This document shows positions 1-5,686 of a stretch of 10,950 nt of DNA, piece after piece (the first letter of the stretch is position 1; the number at the start of each line of letters is the position of its first letter). Position numbers and translations under genes: made by a program. The notes under the pieces were generated by a model. That model had not been told where the DNA came from and made no database searches. It saw only the letters and a program-made list of their open reading frames with translations. The DNA is from an uncultured Clostridia bacterium (GTDB lineage Bacteria > Bacillota > Clostridia > TANB77 > CAG-508), in the NCBI GenBank assembly GCA_948585895.1, contig CAPBNZ010000030.1, positions 9,928 through 20,877 of the forward strand. Direction: 5' to 3'.

Positions 1-41
1 TTTTTCAATCCGTTCTTAATAAATGAAAGGAGTGTGAGAAA

Positions 42-197
42 ATGATTTATAACGAATTAAGATGCTATTTTAAAGAAAAAAAGAGAAAATGGCAAGTTAG
101 AAAAAGAGTTATAGGATTTAAGAAAAAAATTCAAAAATTAGAAAAACACAAAAACAAAATGAGAAGAAAAAGCTCATTAGGTTTGCCAATTCCTTAA
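42..197 (+). CDS. Small highly basic protein, 51 aa, unknown
   Basis: An ATG at 42 follows a good Shine-Dalgarno AGGAG at 28-32 and opens a 51-codon frame ending in TAA at 195-197. The product is extremely rich in lysine and arginine, about 40 percent of residues, with a probable helical middle (residues 20-45) and a short hydrophobic, proline-ending tail (LGLPIP). Such charge suggests nucleic-acid binding, but no family is recognised. It is the first gene of the visible element block and is followed after 26 bases by the HTH gene. The ATG overlaps, as ATGA, a possible stop codon of an upstream frame whose gene lies off the left edge, so translational coupling is possible. Support is the ribosome site and an uninterrupted frame only. 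Confidence 0.55.
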   Translation: MIYNELRCYFKEKKRKWQVRKRVIGFKKKIQKLEKHKNKMRRKSSLGLPIP

Positions 198-223
198 ACT
201 GTTAGCAAAAAGTTAAGTAGGAA

Positions 224-655
224 ATGAAAAACAATAAAGAAACAATAATACAAATGTATTTTATAGATAAAGCAAAACCAGTAGAAATTGCAAAACAATT
301 AAATATTTCAAAAAGTGCAGTAACACAAGTTTTGCAAAAAGATGAAAGATATCAAACAGAAAAAGCATATAGAAAAGAACAGAATAAATTGAAACACAAA
401 GAAAATACGATAAAAATAATAAAAAATCAAAGAGAAATTAAGAAATTTAAGAATAATGTAGATGATTTAATTTTGAAAAAAATGCACGAACAGGCAAGCC
501 AAGAACTTTCAAAAGGTAAAAGAATGAACAATATGGCATATAGAAATTGGAATAAAAGTGCATTTGATTACAATGAAAAAAGAAAGCGATATGAATTTAA
601 AGAGGAATTAGGTAGAAGTTACGATGTACCTAAATATATAAAAGTGGAGGTGTAA
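224..655 (+). CDS. HTH DNA-binding protein of the mobile element
   Basis: This is a 143-aa protein with an N-terminal helix-turn-helix at about residues 18-40 (KPVEIAKQLNISKSAVTQVL), of the kind found in sigma region 4 and recombinase or terminase HTH domains. The remainder is basic and largely helical, with a lysine/arginine-rich stretch at residues 42-75 and a WNKSAFDYN segment near residue 110. Similar short HTH proteins lie beside serine recombinases in clostridial elements, so a regulator of element genes or an accessory recombination factor is plausible; this is inference. The start is uncertain: the purine-rich AAGTAGGAA before 224 is only 1-2 bases from the ATG, closer than normal, and no better in-frame start is seen. 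The stop is one base from the next gene, which implies an operon. Confidence 0.75.
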   Translation: MKNNKETIIQMYFIDKAKPVEIAKQLNISKSAVTQVLQKDERYQTEKAYRKEQNKLKHKENTIKIIKNQREIKKFKNNVDDLILKKMHEQASQELSKGKRMNNMAYRNWNKSAFDYNEKRKRYEFKEELGRSYDVPKYIKVEV

Positions 656-656
656 A

Positions 657-851
657 ATGGGAGTTTTATACAATTTTAAAGAAGTAAAAGCATTTGCTCT
701 AATAGGATTACACAATTTATTAAGCTCAGCTAATAGAGATAATATAAACCTAAAAACTTTTGAAATGTTTTTAGATCCATTAGAAAAAGTGCATAAAAAA
801 GAAGATGTTGTTGAATATTCAGAAAAATTAAAAAGTAGAGAGGAAAAATAA
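657..851 (+). CDS. Small acidic/helical protein, 64 aa, unknown
   Basis: The ATG at 657 has a strong ribosome site (GTGGAGGTG at 644-652) lying inside the end of the preceding gene, and the two genes are separated by one base, so they are almost certainly co-translated. The product has a hydrophobic N-terminal half (FKEVKAFALIGLHNLL) that looks like an amphipathic helix, and a charged lysine/glutamate-rich C-terminal half. No domain is recognised. Position in a tight operon with the HTH gene and the DUF6075/resolvase fusion suggests a partner of one of them, for example a small recombination or regulatory accessory protein. That is inference from neighbourhood only. Confidence 0.65.
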   Translation: MGVLYNFKEVKAFALIGLHNLLSSANRDNINLKTFEMFLDPLEKVHKKEDVVEYSEKLKSREEK

Positions 852-857
852 ACTACT

Positions 858-1775
858 ATGGAATTTATAGATAATGAACATAAAAAATTCTTTTTAAATA
901 AATGCCAAGAAGCAAAAGAGCAAGGAAAAACAGATGTATATTATAAATCATTGATATATATATTAAGTATATGTGAAACAACAAGAGAACATTTTAACGA
1001 AATATTTAATTTGAATAATGGAGAAGTTAATCTAAATTCAATTCAAAAAGGATGGCAAACATCAACATCCTTAAAAGTAACAAGAATGGCATTAAATTTA
1101 TGGAATCACAGTATTGTATATGATTGTGAAACAGATATTGAAAATGAACAAGTATCAAGTCATTATGCACCAAGTGAAATATTTTGTTGTTCCTATGCAC
1201 CATATTTTTGGGAGGGGATAAAAATACGATATCCAGAATATACAAATTATGAAAAGAACAATAAAACACCACGAGCAGCTGTATATATGAGAGTAGGAAA
1301 TATAGAACAATTAGACTATCATATAGAAGAAAAGATAAACAATAAGGTAGAAAATAGAATAGTTGGTTTATATATTAGAGTTGGTACTGATAATGATGCA
1401 GGAATGAGATATAGTATAGACCAGCAAAGAAAAATGTTAGATGATTATTGCAAGAAAAAACATATTGAAAATAGAATAGAATACATTGACATAGGGAAAA
1501 GTGCATTGGCAAAGGATAGAAAAGCATTACAAAAAATGATAGAAGATATAAAGAATAAGAAAATCAATACAATAATAGTAAATGATTTTGCAAGACTGTT
1601 CAGAAATTTTATAGAAGCAAAAGATTTTTTAAAAGAAGATTTTATGGAAAATATAGAAATAATTTGCTTAGATAATTCAATAGAGGAATTTAGAGATATA
1701 GATAGTAAATTTGAAGATATTGTTAGAAAATCCATAAATAAGGTCAAAGAAGAAATGGAAGAAGAAATTGAATAA
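858..1775 (+). CDS. DUF6075-like domain fused to a serine-recombinase catalytic domain lacking the nucleophile
   Basis: This is a 305-aa two-part protein. Residues 1 to about 130 resemble DUF6075, common in clostridial mobile elements: an N-terminal EHKKFF segment, a GWQTS motif, and a FCCSYAPYFWEGIKIRYPEY block near residues 109-128. Residues about 166-285 match the resolvase N-terminal fold: IVGLYIRVGTD at 168-178, SIDQQ, a DIGKSALAKDRKAL stretch, and DFARLFRN at 243-250, which matches the D-x-SRLxRN motif. The family's nucleophile is the Ser of a YxRxS motif; here that position is Gly176. An earlier copy of the same strand, AAVYMRVGN at 140-148, also has glycine. There is no recombinase (Pfam07508) domain, zinc ribbon or HTH after the catalytic domain. 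The protein is therefore probably not an active recombinase but may dimerise with, or regulate, the two active ones downstream. Start support is moderate: GAGAGG at 838-843 is 14 bases away, but the start fits the domain's beginning. Confidence 0.8.
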   Translation: MEFIDNEHKKFFLNKCQEAKEQGKTDVYYKSLIYILSICETTREHFNEIFNLNNGEVNLNSIQKGWQTSTSLKVTRMALNLWNHSIVYDCETDIENEQVSSHYAPSEIFCCSYAPYFWEGIKIRYPEYTNYEKNNKTPRAAVYMRVGNIEQLDYHIEEKINNKVENRIVGLYIRVGTDNDAGMRYSIDQQRKMLDDYCKKKHIENRIEYIDIGKSALAKDRKALQKMIEDIKNKKINTIIVNDFARLFRNFIEAKDFLKEDFMENIEIICLDNSIEEFRDIDSKFEDIVRKSINKVKEEMEEEIE

Positions 1776-1827
1776 AAAAAGAATTTTTTATATAGATCTA
1801 CATATTCTTTAATATGGAGGCAATATT

Positions 1828-1986
1828 ATGGATAAAGCAAACATAGAAGAAAAAGAAATATGTGAAGTAAATAATAAAAAATATACAGTAATAACAAGAA
1901 CATCAAAGGAAAGTTTAAACAAAGAAAAATTAGTAAAATTAATATGTAATTATGCCATGAATGAACTGAAACAAGAAGATTTGTAA
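1828..1986 (+). CDS. Small TnpW-like transposon protein, 52 aa
   Basis: The ATG at 1828 follows TGGAGG at 1815-1820 with ideal spacing, and the frame runs 52 codons to TAA at 1984-1986. The core, ICEVNNKKYTVITRTSKESL followed by a short helix, resembles the small TnpW-like proteins of Tn4451-type and related clostridial transposons. These have a short beta pair reading roughly 'NGKxYxVxS' and then an amphipathic helix. The function of that family is not established. The gene sits between the DUF6075/resolvase fusion and the promoter of the two large recombinases, a place where transposons often carry a small regulator or directionality factor. The family assignment is tentative because the protein is very short. 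Confidence 0.6.
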   Translation: MDKANIEEKEICEVNNKKYTVITRTSKESLNKEKLVKLICNYAMNELKQEDL

Positions 1987-2001
1987 AAGAGCATAAAAAG
2001 G

Positions 2002-2047
2002 TGGACAATGTTACTTTGATAACGTATAATATCGATAGTAACATTGT
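2002..2047 (+). promoter_or_regulatory. Sigma-A promoter embedded in a perfect inverted repeat
   Basis: TGGACA (2002-2007) and TATAAT (2025-2030) are separated by 17 bases, one mismatch from the sigma-A consensus; transcription would start near 2037. A perfect 11-bp inverted repeat, ACAATGTTACT (2005-2015) and AGTAACATTGT (2037-2047), straddles the -10. Its left arm overlaps the -35 and spacer, and its right arm covers the predicted start. Allowing one bulged T at 2036 and a G-T pair, five more pairs extend inward. This layout suits a repressor operator for the recombinase pair. As RNA the hairpin could form only in transcripts reading through from upstream, where it might act as an attenuator, although no clean U-run follows. 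Confidence 0.75.
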
Positions 2048-2083
2048 TCTTTAGTTTAGGCTACGAATGGAGGCGTAGTAATT

Positions 2084-3646
2084 GTGAAGAACAATAAATT
2101 TAAAATAGCAGGATATTTAAGATTATCTGTTGAAGATGGAGATAAAGAAGTAAGTGATAGTATTGTTAGTCAAAAAAGTATAATAGAAGAAAAAATAAGG
2201 AGTTTAGGAGATAATTTTGAACTATATGACTTTTATATTGATGATGGTTATACAGGATTAAATACAGATAGACCTAATTTTCAAAGAATGTTAGATGACA
2301 TTGAACGAAAGAAAGTAAATTGTGTTATAACAAAGGACTTATCAAGATTAAGTAGAAATAACTTTGAGGCAAACTATTTTATTGAAATGTACTTTTTGGA
2401 AAAAGAAATAAGATATATTTCGATATTAGATAATGTAGATACTTATTTGAAGAACTCCAACAACGATATAATTCAATTTAAAACACTAATTAATGATTGG
2501 TATAGTAAAGATATATCAAGAAAAGTAAAAAGTGGTGTATGGGCAAGAAAAGAGCAAGGATTATATGTAGCTGCAAAAGCACCTTATGGCTATATGAAAG
2601 ATGAACAAAACAAAAACCAGTTAATAGTAAACCCAGAAGAAGCACCTATTGTAAAGAAAATCTTTCAAATGTATAGCAATGGAAGTACAATGGGACAAAT
2701 TGCAGAAAAACTAAAAAAAGACAAAGTATATTGCCCAAGTTATAATGCTTTTGAAAAAAATAAGAATGGAGATTATGGCTGGACCTATTCCACTATATCT
2801 AAAATACTAAAAAACAAAATGTATTTAGGACATACCGAATATGGAAAAGGAATCAATTTAAGCTATAAATCAAAGAAAGTAAAACAGATTCCAAGAGATG
2901 AATGGCGAATTGTAAAAAATACACACAAAGCTATTATATCGAAAGACTTATTTGAATTAGTGCAAAAAAGAATAAAATTAAATCAAAAGGCTAAAACACA
3001 TATACATACATGGATTTTAAATGGAATTGTTTATTGCCACGAGTGTGGAGAGCCAATGCAATTAAAAGTAAAATATAGAAAAGATGGCAAAACAATATCA
3101 TTTATGAGATTATATTGTTCAAGTAGTTTGCACAAAAAAGGTTACTGTGTACGTAAATATAAAGGCATAGAATTGCAATCAGTAACACAAATAGTAGTAA
3201 CAAACCTAAACAAAAAAGTAAAAAACATAATAAATTGCGAAGATGTGGCAAAATTACTAGAACAGAATTATAACAATAGAGATACAACTACTATACAAAG
3301 AGAGTTATCAGCTAAACAAAAACAATTAGAAAAAGCAAATAAAACAATATCATCACTATATTTAGACTATAAAAATGGTATTATCCAGGAATACGATTTT
3401 AAAACAATATATAACCAAGAAATAGAAAAAAGAGATGCGTTAAAAGAAAATATTGAAAAATTAGATAAAAAGATAAATAATGAAAAAGTTATTTCCGATT
3501 TAGAATTTAAAAGAGTAGTTAAGAAAGTTATAGACGTAAAAAAATGGACTAAGGAAAAATTATCAGATGTAATTGAAAGTGTTGAAATAGACAATGATGA
3601 CAATATCTATATAAATTATAAATATGACATTTTGGAGATGGCATAA
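2084..3646 (+). CDS. Large serine recombinase (integrase/excisionase), first of pair
   Basis: This 520-aa protein has the full large-serine-recombinase layout. The catalytic resolvase domain (residues 1 to about 150) carries nucleophile Ser15 in GYLRLS, DDGYTGLNTDRPNF and DLSRLSRN. The recombinase domain follows (about 160-290; PYGYM, NPEEAPIVKKIF, WTYSTISKILKN). The zinc ribbon uses C318/C321 and C345/C355. A long charged coiled coil (about 400-460) follows, expected to govern synapsis and directionality. The start is GTG at 2084, chosen because TGGAGG at 2068-2073 is 10 bases upstream and the catalytic domain begins at once. Its stop overlaps the next start by one base (TAATG), so the two recombinases are translationally coupled. 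The family cuts DNA through a serine-phosphate bond with a 2-bp crossover and integrates or excises elements. Adjacency to cotJC suggests it acts on that junction. Confidence 0.95.
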   Translation: MKNNKFKIAGYLRLSVEDGDKEVSDSIVSQKSIIEEKIRSLGDNFELYDFYIDDGYTGLNTDRPNFQRMLDDIERKKVNCVITKDLSRLSRNNFEANYFIEMYFLEKEIRYISILDNVDTYLKNSNNDIIQFKTLINDWYSKDISRKVKSGVWARKEQGLYVAAKAPYGYMKDEQNKNQLIVNPEEAPIVKKIFQMYSNGSTMGQIAEKLKKDKVYCPSYNAFEKNKNGDYGWTYSTISKILKNKMYLGHTEYGKGINLSYKSKKVKQIPRDEWRIVKNTHKAIISKDLFELVQKRIKLNQKAKTHIHTWILNGIVYCHECGEPMQLKVKYRKDGKTISFMRLYCSSSLHKKGYCVRKYKGIELQSVTQIVVTNLNKKVKNIINCEDVAKLLEQNYNNRDTTTIQRELSAKQKQLEKANKTISSLYLDYKNGIIQEYDFKTIYNQEIEKRDALKENIEKLDKKINNEKVISDLEFKRVVKKVIDVKKWTKEKLSDVIESVEIDNDDNIYINYKYDILEMA

Positions 3647-5169
3647 TGAAAGAATATAAAGCAGCTATCTATTTAAGGCTTTCAAAAGAAGATAGGGAAA
3701 AGAACAACAGTATTGATATGCAAAGGGAAATAACTAGAAAATATGCAAAAGAACATAAATTTAGTATAGTAGATGAATATATTGACAATGGTTATTCTGG
3801 AATATTAGATTCAAGACCAGCCTTAAACAGACTAATGACAGATATTATTAGAAACAAAATAAATATGGTAATTGTTAAAGATATGAGCAGACTTACAAGA
3901 AATAAGAACCTAACATCTTATTATACAGACATATTTTTCCCAGATAATGATGTCAGATTAATTTCTGTAACAGAATATGTAGATACAGGGGAGAGATACG
4001 AAATAGATGATGTAGTGGCATTAAGAGGAATTGTAAATCAAAGTTATGTAGAAGATGTTTCAAGAAAAATAAAATCTGTTAAAAGAAATTTTAAAGAACA
4101 GGGAAAATTTATTGAGGGTAGTGTTGTTTATGGCTATAAAAAAGATAAATTAGACAAATATAAGCTAATTATAGATGATGAAGTTAAACCTATCATACAA
4201 GAAATATTTAGTTTATATATGAGTGGAATTGGCCCAACAAAAATAGCTGAAAAGTTAAATGAAAAAGAAATATTAACTCCATCGCAATATCTAAATTTAA
4301 AAGTAACAGGGAAGTATTGGACCAAAAATATTGTAAATAGAATTTTAAATGATCCAACCTATACAGGAAGACTTGTTTTAAATAAATATGAAAATGATAT
4401 AAGATTGAAAAAAAGAATTGTTACACCTAAAAGCAAATACAAATACAAAGAAAATACACATGAGGCAATTATAAGCATAAAAGATTATGAAGAAGTACAA
4501 CGAATGAAAGGCAATAGAACAAAAGCAGATAATAAAACATATCTATATTTGCTAAAAGGCTTAGTATTTTGTCAGAACTGTGGAAGAAGTATGACTTATA
4601 AAAATAGCAAACCAATTCGTATAGATGCAAGTGGAAATATAACTGGAAAGAAAAATGATTTAGGATATTTTATTTGTAATGAACATTATAGACACAAAGA
4701 AATTTGCAACCAAACTAACAAGATTATGGAAAATGACCTTAATAAAATTGTATTAGACAAAATAAGTAATAGATTAAAAAAATTGCAAATAAACAAATAT
4801 GCAAAAGAAGTAGCAATTTATAGACAAAAACAAGATCCAAGTATAAATGAATATAAAAAACTGCAGAATGAAATAACAAAACAGGAAAATAATTTTAAAA
4901 TTTTATATTCTAAAAAGGTTGAAGGCATCATAACAGAAGAAAGTTTTATAGAGCAATATAACCAATATAAAGAAACTGTGAAAAATTTGAAAGAAAGGCA
5001 AGATAGGTTAGAAACAGATAATAAAAAATATAATAACCAAAACGAGCTTGACAAGCTAATTATAGAGTTTATTGATTGTAAAAAATTTGATAACACAATC
5101 GTAAAAAAATTGGTAGAAAAAATTGAAATTGGAAAAAACAATCAAGTTAAAATTACATTAAAGGTGTAG
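3646..5169 (+). CDS. Large serine recombinase, second of pair, adjacent to attR
   Basis: This 507-aa protein has the same architecture as its neighbour but is clearly diverged from it, so it is not a recent duplicate. The catalytic domain carries Ser13 (AIYLRLS), DNGYSGILDSRPAL and DMSRLTRN. The recombinase domain follows (VVYGYK, KPIIQEIFSLY, YWTKNIVNRILNDPTYTG). The zinc ribbon uses C309/C312 and C344/C354. A charged coiled coil covers about 400-470. ATG at 3646 has GGAG at 3634-3637 inside the upstream gene, and the TAATG overlap implies a fixed ratio of the two proteins. Two tandem recombinases could act as an obligate pair, as CcrA/CcrB of SCCmec are thought to, or on different sites. 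The stop codon lies only about 48 bases before the cotJC homology, so this gene closes the element. Confidence 0.95.
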   Translation: MKEYKAAIYLRLSKEDREKNNSIDMQREITRKYAKEHKFSIVDEYIDNGYSGILDSRPALNRLMTDIIRNKINMVIVKDMSRLTRNKNLTSYYTDIFFPDNDVRLISVTEYVDTGERYEIDDVVALRGIVNQSYVEDVSRKIKSVKRNFKEQGKFIEGSVVYGYKKDKLDKYKLIIDDEVKPIIQEIFSLYMSGIGPTKIAEKLNEKEILTPSQYLNLKVTGKYWTKNIVNRILNDPTYTGRLVLNKYENDIRLKKRIVTPKSKYKYKENTHEAIISIKDYEEVQRMKGNRTKADNKTYLYLLKGLVFCQNCGRSMTYKNSKPIRIDASGNITGKKNDLGYFICNEHYRHKEICNQTNKIMENDLNKIVLDKISNRLKKLQINKYAKEVAIYRQKQDPSINEYKKLQNEITKQENNFKILYSKKVEGIITEESFIEQYNQYKETVKNLKERQDRLETDNKKYNNQNELDKLIIEFIDCKKFDNTIVKKLVEKIEIGKNNQVKITLKV

Positions 5170-5179
5170 GAGTACACCT
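5162..5179 (+). terminator. Short hairpin over the stop of the second recombinase
   Basis: AGGTGTA (5162-5168) and TACACCT (5173-5179) form a perfect 7-bp stem with a GGAG loop, overlapping the TAG stop at 5167-5169. It is followed by AAAATTTT rather than a clean T-run, so it is at best a weak terminator. It could instead be part of the recombinase binding site at the element end. Confidence 0.4.
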
Positions 5180-5196
5180 AAAATTTTAAAGTAAAA

Positions 5197-5228
5197 AAGG
5201 TTGCATTTAGATACCTTGTTCAGAACAA
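5197..5228. other. Candidate attR (element/cotJC junction)
   Basis: CotJC-like coding sequence begins at about 5217-5220, and the same frame has a TAG stop at 5208-5210, so the junction falls close to 5210-5222. Two dyads meet here: AAGGT (5197-5201) with ACCTT (5213-5217), and a 13-bp palindrome TTGTTC-A-GAACAA (5216-5228) at the first recognisable cotJC codons. Serine-integrase sites are short imperfect dyads around a 2-bp crossover, and coding-strand palindromes are common attB choices. The exact crossover bases cannot be fixed without attL or an uninterrupted cotJC. Confidence 0.5.
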
Positions 5229-5435
5229 AAAGCTAGAGCAACATATGAAAAATTAATTGACCTTTGTCGTGATAATCCAGATGTATTAGATCCTCTAAGA
5301 TATTTAAGACAAAGAGAAGTTGTTCATTTTCAAAGATTTGGGGAAGCACTTCGAGGTGTCCAAGATAAGTTAGCAGAGAAAAAGTTTTATATGAATGATA
5401 TGAAGCCATATGATAATGATTGTAGTTGTAAATAA
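5217..5435 (+). pseudogene. cotJC: cotJC 3' fragment, spore-coat manganese catalase, interrupted by the element
   Basis: The frame encodes the last 72 residues of a CotJC-type manganese catalase: SEQKARATYEKLIDL, LRYLRQREVVHFQRFGEAL, then a cysteine-containing tail. Full CotJC is roughly 190 aa, so about the N-terminal two thirds are missing. The fragment retains the two C-terminal metal-ligand segments of the family, the Glu of EQKARATYE and the His of REVVHFQRF; the N-terminal ligands would lie in the missing part. No start codon or ribosome site precedes it, and TAG at 5208-5210 closes the frame upstream, so it cannot be made as it stands. The reading frame is undamaged and a good terminator follows, which suits a gene restored by excision rather than a decaying relic. 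CotJC is made in the mother cell during sporulation with CotJA and CotJB, which are not in the window. Confidence 0.88.
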
Positions 5436-5473
5436 TAAAAGTAGGAGAATTTAGATCTCCTATTTTTATTATT
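5431..5473. terminator. Bidirectional intrinsic terminator after cotJC
   Basis: TAGGAGA (5442-5448) pairs perfectly with TCTCCTA (5456-5462) around a 7-base loop. The stem is extended by A-T pairs on both sides (about 5431-5441 with 5463-5473), giving A-rich and T-rich flanks. This is a classic intrinsic terminator placed immediately after the cotJC stop, and it marks the end of the host cotJ transcript. Confidence 0.85.
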
Positions 5474-5493
5474 ATGTCAATAACTTTAGATTG

Positions 5494-5515
5494 TTCTGTT
5501 CACTGAGGGACAGAA
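5494..5515 (+). repeat. Intergenic hairpin
   Basis: TTCTGTTC (5494-5501) and GGGACAGAA (5507-5515) form an 8-bp stem (one G-T pair) with a 6-base loop. The T-rich stretch (AATTTAATTTTTT) starts about 10 bases beyond, too far for a standard terminator. It may be a secondary terminator, an mRNA-stability element or a small repeat. Confidence 0.35.
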
Positions 5516-5631
5516 TCAGAATTTAATTTTTTATTTTTAACATTAGATTTTGTGTACCCTTTATAGTCGGAAAAAATGTTCGTTTATCAAGTTTCGAGGA
5601 GATTTTATCCTATAAAATACACAAAAATATA

Positions 5632-5660
5632 TTGCAATTTTACATAATGTGTGTTATGAT
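5632..5660 (+). promoter_or_regulatory. Sigma-A promoter for the 145-aa gene
   Basis: TTGCAA (5632-5637), a 17-base spacer and TATGAT (5655-5660) form a good vegetative promoter with a predicted start near 5667. The leader is about 50 bases and contains GCATGCCCCGTT and then the ribosome site AAGGAG (5702-5707). The upstream stretch from 5516 to 5631 is AT-rich and shows no gene or recognisable riboswitch. Confidence 0.65.
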
Positions 5661-5686
5661 GTATGTGTAACTAAAATATGTAGCAT

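Larger units (their letters stand above)
1..5222 (+). mobile_element. Right-hand part of an integrative element inserted in cotJC
   Basis: Everything from the left edge to about 5222 reads as one block of accessory genes in a single orientation: small proteins, an HTH protein, a DUF6075-like/resolvase fusion, a TnpW-like protein and two large serine recombinases. The block ends abruptly where the sequence becomes the 3' part of the sporulation gene cotJC, in the same orientation. Recombinase genes lying next to an attachment site are typical of serine-integrase elements. No structural phage, conjugation or resistance genes are visible, so prophage, ICE or skin-like remnant cannot be told apart. 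The left end is outside the window. The right boundary is inferred from where CotJC homology begins and is uncertain by about 10 bases. Confidence 0.82.

Noticed and set aside
1..45. Possible C-terminal end of an upstream gene (frames ending at 19, 26 or 45)
   Set aside because: All three frames are open for only 5 to 14 codons and none has recognisable sequence. The frame ending at 45 would overlap the 51-aa gene as ATGA, but I cannot choose between them.
1826..2044. Minus-strand frame of 72 codons with a hydrophobic product
   Set aside because: It overlaps the plus-strand 52-aa gene, which has an ideal ribosome site, and the recombinase promoter; the hydrophobic translation is a by-product of A-rich coding sequence.
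2005..2047. The 11-bp inverted repeat as an intrinsic terminator
   Set aside because: No clean T-run follows (TCTTTAGTTT), the loop is long, and a near-consensus promoter fits exactly between the arms, so an operator is the better reading.
4818..5141. Long minus-strand open frame inside the second recombinase (and similar ones at 3367-3603, 1445-1747, 9169-9402)
   Set aside because: These are antisense shadows in AT-rich coding DNA: their products are low-complexity Phe/Ser/Leu/Ile strings without ribosome sites, and the plus-strand genes are certain.
1..5222. CRISPR array, tRNA gene target or insertion sequence with terminal repeats
   Set aside because: No regularly spaced repeats, no tRNA-like sequence at the junction and no DDE or HUH transposase motifs were seen; the junction is in a protein gene and the enzymes are serine recombinases.
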